The translations under genes were made by a program, and so were the position numbers. Below the pieces are notes generated by a model. It was not told the origin of the DNA, searched no databases, and saw only the letters and a list, made by a program, of their open reading frames with translations. Below are positions 26,111-34,722 of a stretch of 64,000 nt of DNA, in pieces. Each line of letters opens with the position of its first letter. Within the stretch, counting starts at the first letter, position 1. This DNA is from PUPG01 sp964463915 (GTDB lineage Bacteria > Bacteroidota > Bacteroidia > Bacteroidales > UBA7960). The DNA lies in assembly GCA_964463915.1 (NCBI GenBank), contig CAYXEH010000005.1, forward strand, positions 1 to 64,000, read 5' to 3'.

Positions 26111-26340
26111 GAGGCAGATTCTTTGAAAGCAAACAGGCTCACATAAACTCTGGCAGCAGGTGGGCAGCTCAGGCGGCATCGGTACGATAACCTTTTTGTA
26201 TGTTTAGACAATTTTGGCAGGGAATTTGCCGTGTCCTGAATAACAGATCTATAATGAAAGATAAATAGTTCGGAGCCTGTAACAGGTTCTTTCGTATTGA
26301 AATTATTTGAAATTTACTTTTTCACTAAATACGCTTTTGT

Positions 26341-27405
26341 ATGAGAAACAAATTGATCAGACTAATCCCTCTTAGCACCATCCTGGTTTTTGTGCTGGTT
26401 TTTTCCTATGGTTGCCTGGATGATGATGCCACAGAACTGCCTGCGGTGACAACTGCACCCGTGGAGGATGTGACGGCGATAAGTGCAACCGGTGGCGGTA
26501 GCGTTACCGATGATGGCGGTTCGATGATTACTGACCGTGGAGTGGTATGGAACACGTCTCCCGATCCTACTTTGGAGGATAATGAGCAAAGAAAATCCGG
26601 AGGATCTGGTGTGGGAGATTTTGCCGTTACCCTCAGCGGATTGACTTCTTCCACTGAGTACCATGTAAGGGCTTATGCCACCAATGTGGAGGGCACTAAC
26701 TATGGGGAAAACGTGAGCTTTACTACCGATGACGTGGAAGGCGAAATGCTTTCACCAGGGAATTGGGAAAATGCCTCGGCAGCACTTGTCTATTCCTGGT
26801 CTGATGAAGACGTTGAAAATCCGGGATATATATTCGGAACCAATGTTTATGGTGATGAGGCTTACGGACAGGTGTTTGAGGAAGATGGAAATTTCACCAT
26901 TACCGGTGCTTTTTTCTGGATTGGTGCCAGGAATGGAACTGAAGGCGATGTGGTTTTCACCATTTGGGATTTTGACGGAGAGGACCCGGGTGAGGTGCTG
27001 GGCTCCAAAACCATCCCAATGGAAGAGGTGGAAGCCTCAGAGGAACTGGGCGAGGCCATGTGGGTTGAATTTGAAGAACCAGTGAATGTCAGCGGCAGCT
27101 TTATGATTGGTACTGACATATCAGATCTGGACGATTTTGTGTATGAAGAATACGGACTCGGGCATGTATCCTCTGAAAATGGAGACGGAATGGAGGCAGA
27201 ACTTGCCTGGATCCGTGAGGCCGAAGGTGAGTGGGTACCTGTACTGAATTATGGGATGGATGTCGATATTGCCATATTCCCGCTTGCAGAAATGGCCGTG
27301 GGCAGTGACGAAAAGAAACTCACCCTTGTCGGCAAGTCTGCCCTGGACAGCAGGGCAAAAGAGCTTTCCGGACGGATCGCGGAAATTGAAAGAGACCGGC
27401 GCTGA
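26341..27405 (+). CDS. surface-type lipoprotein with an FN3-like domain, unknown function
   Basis: 354 residues. Lipobox FSYGC (Cys25) followed by LDDD, an acidic stretch compatible with surface export. Residues about 38-130 form a beta-sandwich repeat common in Bacteroidetes lipoproteins, of the pattern ATGGGSVTDDGGS, ITDRGVVW, LSGLTSSTEYHVRAYATN, ending SFTT. The C-terminal 220 residues are acidic with aromatic strands (GAFFWIGARNG, FTIWDFDGEDPG) and resemble a carbohydrate-binding or jelly-roll domain, though I cannot name it. The very C-terminus is helical and charged. It lies 230 bp after the serpin gene on the same strand; the two may or may not be co-transcribed. Confidence 0.8.
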   Translation: MRNKLIRLIPLSTILVFVLVFSYGCLDDDATELPAVTTAPVEDVTAISATGGGSVTDDGGSMITDRGVVWNTSPDPTLEDNEQRKSGGSGVGDFAVTLSGLTSSTEYHVRAYATNVEGTNYGENVSFTTDDVEGEMLSPGNWENASAALVYSWSDEDVENPGYIFGTNVYGDEAYGQVFEEDGNFTITGAFFWIGARNGTEGDVVFTIWDFDGEDPGEVLGSKTIPMEEVEASEELGEAMWVEFEEPVNVSGSFMIGTDISDLDDFVYEEYGLGHVSSENGDGMEAELAWIREAEGEWVPVLNYGMDVDIAIFPLAEMAVGSDEKKLTLVGKSALDSRAKELSGRIAEIERDRR

Positions 27406-27496
27406 TCTTTGGTGACCGGGTCATTCATTGCCGCCGTTTATCCGGCTGACTTCTTAATTGACAACGGGGATCAGGAATCCTCCGTTAAATGATACA

Positions 27497-27529
27497 CATT
27501 GCACCCAGCCCATGGGCCCGGGTGCAATG
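27497..27529 (+). terminator. hairpin, probable terminator after the FN3-like lipoprotein
   Basis: CATTGCACCC pairs with GGGTGCAATG (10 bp); the loop itself contains the palindrome GCCCATGGGC. It is followed by GCATGTTTTGG, a weak T-run. Confidence 0.5.
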
Positions 27530-27720
27530 CATGTTTTGGTTCTCCCTGTTTGCTGACTGCTTTGCTGGTAGTTTTATTGGCCCTGCCTGGTCACGACGGG
27601 CTGTTGGCTTTTCTCCGATCATGCCAGCTGGCAGGCGACTAACCGTTTTTTGCCTGGCGTTCAGGGCCGGTGTCATCGGAGCAAACACTGTGACATGCAA
27701 AGGGATTCAGTTTGTTTCAT

Positions 27721-27728
27721 TATCTTTG
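27721..27728 (+). promoter_or_regulatory. TAnnTTTG promoter box for fabD
   Basis: TATCTTTG is a full match to the -7 consensus, 40 nt upstream of the fabD ATG. A well-spaced -33 TTTG is not evident. Confidence 0.5.
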
Positions 27729-27768
27729 CGCTGCCAAAAGATGTTGATATAAATCTAATTAATCAATC

Positions 27769-28647
27769 ATGAAAAAAGCATATGTATTTCCCGGACAGGG
27801 GGCACAGTTTGTGGGCATGGGTAAGGACCTTTACGACAATTCTTCCGAGGCTAAAGAGATGTTTGAAAAAGCCAACGAGGTGCTGGGTTTCCGGATTACT
27901 GACCTGATGTTCGCAGGAACAGACGAAGATCTGAGGCAGACAAAGGTCACGCAACCCGCCATTTTTCTGCACTCTGTCATTCTTGCACATACCATGGGAG
28001 AAGATTTTCAGCCTGATATGGTAGCCGGTCATTCCCTGGGAGAGTTCTCTGCCCTGGTTGCTGCAAAGGCGCTGACGTTTGAAGAGGGGCTTGTACTGGT
28101 GTCCAAAAGGGCCCGGGCCATGCAGAAGGCTTGTGAAAAAGAGCCATCAACCATGGCTGCCATTATGGGTATGGACGATGAAGCTGTGGAAGGGATTTGT
28201 GAGGGCATCTCTGAGGTGGTTGTTCCGGCCAATTACAATAGCCCGGGACAGGTTGTCATTTCGGGCAGTCATAAAGGGATTGAGGTTGCCTGTGAAAAAC
28301 TGAAGGGAGCCGGTGCCAAACGTGCTTTGCCCCTGAAGGTTGGAGGAGCTTTTCATTCGCCACTTATGGAACCGGCCCGGGTGGAACTGGCCGAGGCCAT
28401 TAACCAGGCTGTATTAAATGCACCTGTTTGTCCCATATACCAGAATGTGGATGCAAAACCTGTGACCGATCCGGAAATCATCCGGAAAAATCTGGTTGAC
28501 CAGCTCACCTCGCCGGTGCGCTGGACGCAGATCTCCCGGAATATGATTGACGATGGTGCCTCCGTTTTTGTAGAGGTAGGACCGGGCAAAGTACTCCAGG
28601 GATTGGTCAGGAAAGTTAACAAAGAAGTAGAAGCATACAGTGCCTGA
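27769..28647 (+). CDS. fabD: malonyl-CoA:ACP transacylase
   Basis: 292 residues, the normal length. Substrate loop FPGQGAQ (7-13), nucleophile S89 in GHSLGE, and catalytic His196 in GAFHSPLM. It moves malonyl from CoA to acyl carrier protein to feed fatty-acid elongation in the cytosol. It is a single gene here, not in a fab operon, with its own promoter box 40 nt upstream. The next gene, an antiporter, is about 95 bp downstream on the same strand and is probably unrelated in function. Confidence 0.95.
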   Translation: MKKAYVFPGQGAQFVGMGKDLYDNSSEAKEMFEKANEVLGFRITDLMFAGTDEDLRQTKVTQPAIFLHSVILAHTMGEDFQPDMVAGHSLGEFSALVAAKALTFEEGLVLVSKRARAMQKACEKEPSTMAAIMGMDDEAVEGICEGISEVVVPANYNSPGQVVISGSHKGIEVACEKLKGAGAKRALPLKVGGAFHSPLMEPARVELAEAINQAVLNAPVCPIYQNVDAKPVTDPEIIRKNLVDQLTSPVRWTQISRNMIDDGASVFVEVGPGKVLQGLVRKVNKEVEAYSA

Positions 28648-28743
28648 TAGAACAATGCCTGGAAAAACCGGTCCGGGAACCAGGCATCCGGAGCCTTTAT
28701 TCTACTAGGGTCTCAGGTCTTATTTTTTTTGATTTAAGCAACC

Positions 28744-29700
28744 ATGGTAGTCATTATTCTGTTTGTGATTGGCTTTTTGCTCCTGGTTTACGGGGCCAAC
28801 TGGCTGGTAGACGGAGCCGCTTCCATTGCCAGAAAGCACCGGATTTCTCATGTGGTGATCGGAATGACCATCGTTGCACTGGGAACTTCCGCCCCCGAAC
28901 TGGTAGTGAACCTGATAGCCAGTTTCAAGGGTACCGCCGATGTGGCCCTGGGCAATATATTGGGAAGCAATGTTTCTAATCTCCTTCTGATACTGGGGCT
29001 GTCCGCCATTATTTTTCCGGTAATGGTCAATAATAATACTCTTTGGAAGGAAGTGCCGTTTGCATTGCTGGGCGCAGTGATAGTAGGGGTATTGGCCAAT
29101 GATGTATTACTCGATGGCATAAGCCGCTCAATGATTTACAGGAGTGATGGGATCGTACTGGTGTCATTCTTCTTGCTTTTTATGTATTATGCTTTCGGGA
29201 TTGCCCGGTCGGTAGACAATGATCCCGATATTCCGACCAGGGAGTACCCGCTGTGGAGGGCCGTGCTGATGGTGCTTGGCGGTATCGCGGCCCTGATAGT
29301 CGGTGGGCGGTGGATCGTGGATGGGGCGGTGGAGATTGCCTCTATGCTGGGAATGAGTGAGGCGGTGGTCAGCCTGACAATCGTTGCCCTTGGAACCTCC
29401 CTGCCCGAACTGGCCACCTGCGTGGCCGCGGCAATGAAACGCAATGCAGGCATCGTAATCGGAAACGTGTTGGGTTCCAATATTTTCAATGTATTCTTTG
29501 TGCTGGGTACCAGCGCGGTGATCAAACCCCTGCCGTTTAACAATGCACTTAACTTCGATATTCTGGTGGGTGTGGGGGCGGTGCTGTTGCTGTGGGCCCT
29601 GCTGATGACCTCAGGGACAAAAATCGTCCGGCGATGGCACGGGGTGCTTTTTGTTATTCTTTATATCGCCTACATCACTACCCTGGTGATCAGGGGGTGA
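28744..29700 (+). CDS. calcium/cation:proton or sodium antiporter, CaCA family
   Basis: 318 residues with about 10 membrane helices. The two inverted alpha repeats are clear: GTSAPELVVN from residue 47 and GTSLPELATC from residue 217, each followed by GN(I/V)LGSN(V/I)xN. The acidic residue within GTSxPE coordinates the cation. This is the YrbG-like branch of the CaCA superfamily, which exchanges Ca2+ for Na+ or H+ across the inner membrane; the ions cannot be fixed from sequence. The gene ends directly before a tandem-repeat stretch. Confidence 0.9.
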   Translation: MVVIILFVIGFLLLVYGANWLVDGAASIARKHRISHVVIGMTIVALGTSAPELVVNLIASFKGTADVALGNILGSNVSNLLLILGLSAIIFPVMVNNNTLWKEVPFALLGAVIVGVLANDVLLDGISRSMIYRSDGIVLVSFFLLFMYYAFGIARSVDNDPDIPTREYPLWRAVLMVLGGIAALIVGGRWIVDGAVEIASMLGMSEAVVSLTIVALGTSLPELATCVAAAMKRNAGIVIGNVLGSNIFNVFFVLGTSAVIKPLPFNNALNFDILVGVGAVLLLWALLMTSGTKIVRRWHGVLFVILYIAYITTLVIRG

Positions 29701-29734
29701 GTAACGTGGGCCCCTGGTAACGTGGGACCCCTTC

Positions 29735-29896
29735 GGGGTCCGGGCCGGTGCGCATACCAGCACCCAAATCAAGGCCCTTGCCGGAGCCTGGGTCAGAGCC
29801 CATGACGGGGTCCGGGCCGGTGCGCATACCAGCACCCAAATCAAGGCCTTTGCCGGAGCCCTGGGTCAGAGCTCATGACGGGGTCCGGGCCGGCGT
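29735..29896. repeat. 72-73 bp tandem repeat between convergent genes
   Basis: Copies start at GGGGTCCGGGCCGG at 29735, 29807 and 29880 (third truncated). Each full unit contains GGTGC-GCATACCA-GCACC, CAAATCAAGGC and GCCGGAGCC(C)TGGGTCAG. The phrase CCTGGGTCAG recurs at the very end of the rfbB gene (about 29950), so the repeat touches its stop codon. A GACCCC-TTCG-GGGTC hairpin (29727-29741) marks the left end. Confidence 0.8.
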
Positions 29897-29956
29897 TCAA
29901 ATCGAATCTCAATGCCAGCGCTCAGCCCGGGGCGCGGCGTGCAGTCCAAGCCTGGG

Positions 29957-31009
29957 TCAGCTTTCGTATTGTTTGCGGTAGTATGCCTGGTAGGCCCCTG
30001 AGGTGACCTGGCGCAGCCATTCTTCATTGTTCAGGTACCAGTCAACGGTCTTTTCCAGCCCTTCTTCGAAAGTCACCGACGGGGTCCAGCCTAGTTCCTT
30101 CTGCAGTTTTCCGGCGTCAATGGCATAGCGAAGGTCATGTCCGGCCCGGTCTTTCACAAACGTGATCAGCCCTTCAGATGCTCCCGGATCCCTTCCGAGT
30201 TTCTTATCCATAATCCTGCACAACAGCCTGATCAGATCAATATTTTTCCATTCGTTATGACCACCGATGTTATAGGTCTCACCCAATCTGCCTTTTTCCA
30301 GTATCAGGTCAATGGCAGCCGCATGATCCTCCACATACAACCAATCGCGTACATTCTCCCCTTTTCCGTAAACCGGAAGGGGCTTTTTGTGGATAATATT
30401 GTTGATGAATAAAGGAATCAGCTTTTCCGGAAACTGGTGAGACCCGTAGTTGTTGGAACAATTTGACAGGATGACAGGGAGTCCGTAAGTGTGGTACCAG
30501 GCCCGTACAAAGTGATCGCTGGAAGCCTTGGAAGCTGAGTAAGGGCTGCGCGGATCATAAGGGGTCTCCTCGGTAAAAAGGCCCTTGTCACCCAGAGATC
30601 CGTATACCTCATCAGTACTGATATGATAGAAGCGTTCCTTGTCATAAGGTTTTTTCCAGAAATGACGGGCGGCATTCAACAGGTTGACCGTGCCCAGCAC
30701 ATTGGTGGTTACAAAATCCATCGGGCTGGCGATGGAACGGTCTACATGTGATTCGGCGGCCAGATGAATGACAGTGTCGAACTGATATTCTTCAAACAGG
30801 GAGAAGACCTGGTCTGCGTTTACAATATCACCCTTGATGAAATGGTAGTTCGGCCGCTCTTCAATATCTTTCAGGTTCAACAGGTTACCTGCGTAGGTCA
30901 GTGCATCAAGATTGACAATGGTACTGCTTCTGTATTTGTTGACAAACAACCTTACCACATGGGAACCGATGAATCCGGCACCGCCGGTAATGAGGATTTT
31001 TTTTGACAT
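29957..31009 (-). CDS. rfbB: dTDP-glucose 4,6-dehydratase
   Basis: 350 residues from MSKKILITGG (the ORF opens three codons earlier). Extended SDR: nucleotide-binding GGAGFIGS (9-16), T132-D133-E134 in STDEVYG, Y157 and K161 in YSASKASS. It converts dTDP-glucose to dTDP-4-keto-6-deoxyglucose, the branch point to rhamnose and other deoxy sugars for surface glycans. It is the last gene of a leftward cluster and is 23 bp after the NDP-sugar dehydrogenase gene. The other rhamnose genes (rmlA, rmlC, rmlD) are not in the window. Confidence 0.93.
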   Translation of the reverse strand: MSKKILITGGAGFIGSHVVRLFVNKYRSSTIVNLDALTYAGNLLNLKDIEERPNYHFIKGDIVNADQVFSLFEEYQFDTVIHLAAESHVDRSIASPMDFVTTNVLGTVNLLNAARHFWKKPYDKERFYHISTDEVYGSLGDKGLFTEETPYDPRSPYSASKASSDHFVRAWYHTYGLPVILSNCSNNYGSHQFPEKLIPLFINNIIHKKPLPVYGKGENVRDWLYVEDHAAAIDLILEKGRLGETYNIGGHNEWKNIDLIRLLCRIMDKKLGRDPGASEGLITFVKDRAGHDLRYAIDAGKLQKELGWTPSVTFEEGLEKTVDWYLNNEEWLRQVTSGAYQAYYRKQYES

Positions 31010-31032
31010 AATATGCAAGGTTTTAAACCGGC

Positions 31033-32328
31033 CTAGAAACTCCAGTAGGTCATCTCTTTGATTCTATTGCGATAACTTCCTTTAATGTCAATCAGGATCC
31101 CTTTGCCGCTTTCCTTCATCAGTGAGTGGAAATATTCTTCCGTCAGATCCAGATAAGGCTTATGATTGACTGCTGCCACCACGGCATCATAGTCACGGTC
31201 GGGCTTTTCCACCAGGGAAAAGCCGTATTCTTCTTCCACTTCCTTATTGTCAGCGAAGGGATCCGTTACATCCACACGTACCCCGTAACTCCTGAGTTCA
31301 TTAATCAGGTCAGAAACCCGGGAGTTTCTGATGTCACTGACATTCTCCTTGAAAGTTACACCCATTACCAGCACCTTGGTCTGAAGAATGTTTTTTCCGG
31401 CGGCGATCAGTTTTTTGACCAGCTGTTTGGCCGCATAGAACCCCATGGAGTCATTGACAAAACGACCTGAGTTGATTACCTGTGCGTGATACCTGTACTC
31501 TTTGGCTTTATAGACGAGATAATATGGATCTACCCCGATGCAGTGGCCGCCCACCAGCCCGGGATAGAACTTCAGGAAATTCCATTTTGTGCCTGCTGCC
31601 TCCAGGACGTCGTAGGTGTTGATGCCCATCCTGTTGAAAATAATGGACAATTCGTTCATCAGGGCAATGTTTACGTCACGCTGGGTGTTTTCAATGATCT
31701 TGGCCGCCTCGGCTACCTTGATCGAAGGGGCGCGGTGCACGCCATTTTCCATGATGAGTTCATAGGTTTTGGCAATGTTTTCCAGGGATTCATCATCACA
31801 ACCGGAAACCACCTTGGTAATGGTGGTGAGAGTGTTTTTTTTGTCACCCGGGTTGATCCGCTCAGGAGAAAAGCCCACCTTAAAGTCACGGCCTGCTTTC
31901 AATCCTGACATTTCTTCCAGTAACGGGATGCAGTCTTCTTCCGTAGCCCCGGGATAAACGGTGGACTCATATACCACATAATCACCTTTTTTTAGGATTT
32001 TTCCGACACTTCTTGTGGCGGAAAACAGCGGCCGAAGGTCCGGCAGATTATGGTCGTCGATGGGAGTGGGAACACCCACCACATGGAAATTAGCGGCGGC
32101 GAGGTCATTTGGATCGGAAGTGAAGGTGATGTCACATCCTTCAAAGGCTTCGGCCGCTAATTCACGGCTCGGATCCTCATGATTGCGCATCATTTCCACG
32201 CGATCTTCTTTAATGTCAAAACCGATCACTTTTGTTTTTCTTGCGAATTCCAGTGCAAGGGGAAGACCCACATAACCCAGGCCGACGACTGATAAAATGG
32301 CTTCTTTTGCAATTAATTTTTCGTACAT
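31033..32328 (-). CDS. UDP-sugar 6-dehydrogenase, WbpA/TviB-like
   Basis: 431 residues. N-terminal NAD domain with VVGLGYVGLPLA (14-25), central domain, and the catalytic Cys263 in GLVGGHCIGVDPYYL. The match is to the branch oxidising UDP-GlcNAc or UDP-GalNAc to the uronic acid (WbpA, WbpO, TviB) rather than to UDP-glucose dehydrogenase, judged by the GGHCIGVDPYYL signature and neighbours. The reaction uses two NAD+ in two steps through a Cys thioester. Product would enter capsule or O-antigen sugars. It lies downstream of the acetyltransferase and aminotransferase genes, separated by a hairpin-repeat stretch at 32345-32610. Confidence 0.88.
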   Translation of the reverse strand: MYEKLIAKEAILSVVGLGYVGLPLALEFARKTKVIGFDIKEDRVEMMRNHEDPSRELAAEAFEGCDITFTSDPNDLAAANFHVVGVPTPIDDHNLPDLRPLFSATRSVGKILKKGDYVVYESTVYPGATEEDCIPLLEEMSGLKAGRDFKVGFSPERINPGDKKNTLTTITKVVSGCDDESLENIAKTYELIMENGVHRAPSIKVAEAAKIIENTQRDVNIALMNELSIIFNRMGINTYDVLEAAGTKWNFLKFYPGLVGGHCIGVDPYYLVYKAKEYRYHAQVINSGRFVNDSMGFYAAKQLVKKLIAAGKNILQTKVLVMGVTFKENVSDIRNSRVSDLINELRSYGVRVDVTDPFADNKEVEEEYGFSLVEKPDRDYDAVVAAVNHKPYLDLTEEYFHSLMKESGKGILIDIKGSYRNRIKEMTYWSF

Positions 32329-32344
32329 ATAGCTATTGGTGTTT

Positions 32345-32610
32345 GACCCCTTCGGGGTCGTTATTAATATCTGCCCCCTTCGGGGTCGTTACCATCTGAC
32401 CAACAATCACTTTGTCACTTCCCCAGAACATCGGGCAACTTTCCCAATACTCCGCCCATGAAAACCAACAACTTCGTAACCCGTTTACCATTCCGTCAGT
32501 CTTTTCCCCTCGCTCCGTCTATGAGAACCAACAATCGTGATGGGCACCAGGCCCGACAAACCAACAACCGGAGGGTGCGAAGCACCCGCTAACCGGAGAC
32601 GCTTCAGTGC
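32345..32610. repeat. GC-hairpin repeat family, locus 4, inside the sugar operon
   Basis: Two near-identical UUCG-type hairpins, GACCCC-TTCG-GGGTC at 32345-32359 and CCCCCTTCGGGGTC-type at 32373-32387, are followed by TGAGAACCAACAA phrases (about 32459-32535) and GGGTGC-GAA-GCACCC at 32573-32587 with AACCGGAG linkers. The stretch separates the acetyltransferase and dehydrogenase genes and would lie in their common mRNA. Confidence 0.75.
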
Positions 32611-32613
32611 CGA

Positions 32614-33204
32614 CTAAACCTTCCTGACTTTGCCATTGTCCAGCCTGTATTGCTCCTTGCTTTCGGGGCAAATAGCAAGTCCTTCGGTATCGAAATACAA
32701 CCGATGGCCGTATTCGCTCATCCAGCCGGCATGTTTGGCCGGGTTGCCCACCACCAGTGCATAAGGTGGCACGTTTTTGGTAACCACTGCACCGGCCCCG
32801 ATAAAGGCAAATTTCCCGATCTCGATGCCGCATACCACCGTGGCATTGGCTCCGATGGTGGCTCCGTGCCGCACCATGGTTGTTACATATTCATTGCGGC
32901 GCACCACGGCGCTGCGTGGATTCACAATGTTGGTGAAAACCATGGATGGCCCCAGGAAAACGTCATTCTCACAAACAACGCCGGTATAGATGGATACATT
33001 GTTCTGTACCTTGACATTGTTGCCCAGCTTCACGCCGGGCGACACCACTACGTTTTGTCCGAAATTGCAACGCTCTCCGATCTCGCAATCGGTCATAATG
33101 TGAGAAAAATGCCATATTTTGGTTCCCTTGCCGATTGTACAGCCTGGGTCAATTACGGCAGTTTCATGGCTGAAATAGTCTTGTTGTGGTTTTTCTGTAC
33201 TCAT
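32614..33204 (-). CDS. hexapeptide-repeat N-acetyltransferase, WbpD-like
   Basis: 196 residues forming a left-handed beta helix: repeated [IV]-G-x-x-x-x units such as CTIGKGTKIWHFSHI, CEIGERCNFGQNV and VKLGNNVKVQNNV. It resembles WbpD, which acetylates the 3-amino group of UDP-2-acetamido-3-amino-glucuronate using acetyl-CoA. Its start overlaps the stop of the DegT aminotransferase gene (ATGA), so the two are coupled: amino group added, then acetylated. The last 45 residues, containing WMSEYGHRL and a Cys-bearing tail, lie beyond the helix. Substrate is inferred from neighbours. Confidence 0.85.
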   Translation of the reverse strand: MSTEKPQQDYFSHETAVIDPGCTIGKGTKIWHFSHIMTDCEIGERCNFGQNVVVSPGVKLGNNVKVQNNVSIYTGVVCENDVFLGPSMVFTNIVNPRSAVVRRNEYVTTMVRHGATIGANATVVCGIEIGKFAFIGAGAVVTKNVPPYALVVGNPAKHAGWMSEYGHRLYFDTEGLAICPESKEQYRLDNGKVRKV

Positions 33205-34337
33205 GCCTTTTCTTTAAAGAACGACAATACATTTTCAGTAATATAAACCAGCTGCTCTTCATCCAGGTCGGTGTGCATGGGCAGGGAGATTACCTGCCTG
33301 CTCAGCTCTTCCGTTACCGGGAAATCGCCTTCTTTGTATCTTGGATCATCATATGCCTTTTGCATGTGCATGGGCACCGGGTAGTAGACCATGGCAGGTA
33401 TTTCTTTTTCCTTCAGGTATTCCTGCAGGGCGAAACGGTCAATGCCCATTGTTTTCAAGGTGTACTGATGAAAGACATGGGTCGAAAACCGGCTACGCGC
33501 AGGTGTGATCAGTCCGGGCTGACCCGCGAAAGCCGCATCGTAATAATCTGCCGCCTTTCTCCTGGCCGCCGCATATTCGTCCAGGTGACGGAGCTTAATG
33601 CGCAGAATGGCTGCCTGGATGCTGTCCAGCCTGGAGTTTACCCCTACGCTGTCGTGATAATAGCGGGTTTCCATGCCATGATTCACGATAACTTTAAGTT
33701 TTTGGGCCAGTTTATCATCATTGGTGAACAGGGCCCCGCCATCTCCGTAACAACCCAGATTTTTGGAGGGAAAAAACGAAGTGCAGCCGATGTGCCCGAT
33801 GGTCCCGGTTTTTTGTCTTGTCTTATCAGGAAAGATATAGTCTGCCCCAATGGCCTGGGCATTGTCTTCAATAATGTACAGGTTATACTCTTGTGCAATG
33901 TCAAGTACCGGATCCATATGTACACTTTGTCCGAAGAGGTGTACCGGAACCACTGCTTTGGTTTTCGGTGTGATGGCTTTGCGGAATGCCTCAGGGTTCA
34001 TATTGAAAGTGCCGGGATCCACATCGACCAGAACCGGTGTAAGACCGAGCAGTGCAATCACTTCCACGGTGGCCACAAAAGTGAAGGATGTGGTGATCAC
34101 CTCGTCACCGGGTTTTAGATCCAAAGCCATCATGGCCACCTGAAGGGCGTCTGTGCCGTTGCCGCAGGGAATTACGTGCTTTACGCCCAGGTAGGTCTCC
34201 AGTTCCTCCCGGAAAGCGTGTACTTCGGGCCCGTTAATGTATTTGGTGGAGCGGATGACCTCCAATACAGCGTTGTCAATTTCCGGCCGGATCTTTTCGT
34301 ACTGGCGTTTCAGGTCTACCATTTGAATTTTTTCCAT
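33201..34337 (-). CDS. DegT/DnrJ/EryC1/StrS sugar aminotransferase, WbpE-like
   Basis: 378 residues. PLP lysine K192 in SFFPSKNLGCYGDGG, cofactor-binding GTDAL (61-65) and the EDNAQAIGA segment (157-165). Members transfer an amino group, usually from glutamate, to a keto sugar nucleotide. With the neighbouring dehydrogenase and acetyltransferase this fits the route to UDP-2,3-diacetamido-glucuronate (WbpA-B-E-D). The WbpB oxidoreductase that makes the 3-keto substrate is not in the window. First gene of the cluster; a strong promoter lies at 34630-34659, giving a leader of nearly 290 nt. Confidence 0.9.
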   Translation of the reverse strand: MEKIQMVDLKRQYEKIRPEIDNAVLEVIRSTKYINGPEVHAFREELETYLGVKHVIPCGNGTDALQVAMMALDLKPGDEVITTSFTFVATVEVIALLGLTPVLVDVDPGTFNMNPEAFRKAITPKTKAVVPVHLFGQSVHMDPVLDIAQEYNLYIIEDNAQAIGADYIFPDKTRQKTGTIGHIGCTSFFPSKNLGCYGDGGALFTNDDKLAQKLKVIVNHGMETRYYHDSVGVNSRLDSIQAAILRIKLRHLDEYAAARRKAADYYDAAFAGQPGLITPARSRFSTHVFHQYTLKTMGIDRFALQEYLKEKEIPAMVYYPVPMHMQKAYDDPRYKEGDFPVTEELSRQVISLPMHTDLDEEQLVYITENVLSFFKEKA

Positions 34338-34629
34338 AATATATTTACAGTCTCCGATTTTAAGTATGTGTATCGTTAGCCCTGAACCTTCACTATTACA
34401 ATATTGTATTGGCCTTTCATTTCATTATATAGTCCAGAAAGCCGGAGTAAATTTGCTCCCCTGGCACACCATCGGCCTTGCTCTCACTGGAACACTTCTG
34501 ATCCTCCGATGCTTCGGCTGTAGCTGGTTGTGTGTATTCTTTCTGATATGGTCGTTGCCTTTTCTTATGAACTTCCGGTAACGGCTTAAGGTTCACCCAG
34601 GTGCCAGAGTTTATCACCAACCTGCGGCA
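34338..34629 (-). other. long leader of the nucleotide-sugar operon
   Basis: No ORF is credible in this stretch. It lies between the promoter at 34630 and the first gene. Length suggests room for regulation at the RNA level, as known for some Bacteroides capsule operons, but I see no convincing structure. Confidence 0.35.
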
Positions 34630-34659
34630 CAAAGATAAAAATTATCCCTCCCTGTCAAA
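34630..34659 (-). promoter_or_regulatory. Bacteroidetes-type promoter of the nucleotide-sugar operon
   Basis: On the minus strand TTTG (34656-34659), 18 bp, then TATCTTTG (34630-34637) fit both the -33 and -7 elements. Confidence 0.65.
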
Positions 34660-34695
34660 CCATCAGCACAACTTTTTCAACGACTAAACTTTCCT

Positions 34696-34703
34696 TATCT
34701 TTG
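34696..34703 (+). promoter_or_regulatory. TAnnTTTG promoter box for waaA
   Basis: TATCTTTG lies 19 nt upstream of the waaA ATG and back-to-back with the leftward promoter at 34630-34659. The -33 element is poor. Confidence 0.55.
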
Positions 34704-34722
34704 GCGGGCAATTCCATATGAT

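Larger units (their letters stand above)
27406..27768. other. intergenic stretch with a hairpin and a promoter box
   Basis: No credible gene. It holds the hairpin at 27497-27529 and the promoter box at 27721-27728. The sequence between them shows nothing recognisable. Confidence 0.6.

Noticed and set aside
32345..32387. Ordinary Rho-independent terminators
   Set aside because: The GACCCC-TTCG-GGGTC hairpins lack T-runs on either strand and recur as part of the repeat family; they may still affect transcription.
33186..34118. 310-residue rightward ORF
   Set aside because: It lies antisense to the well-supported sugar aminotransferase and resembles no protein family.
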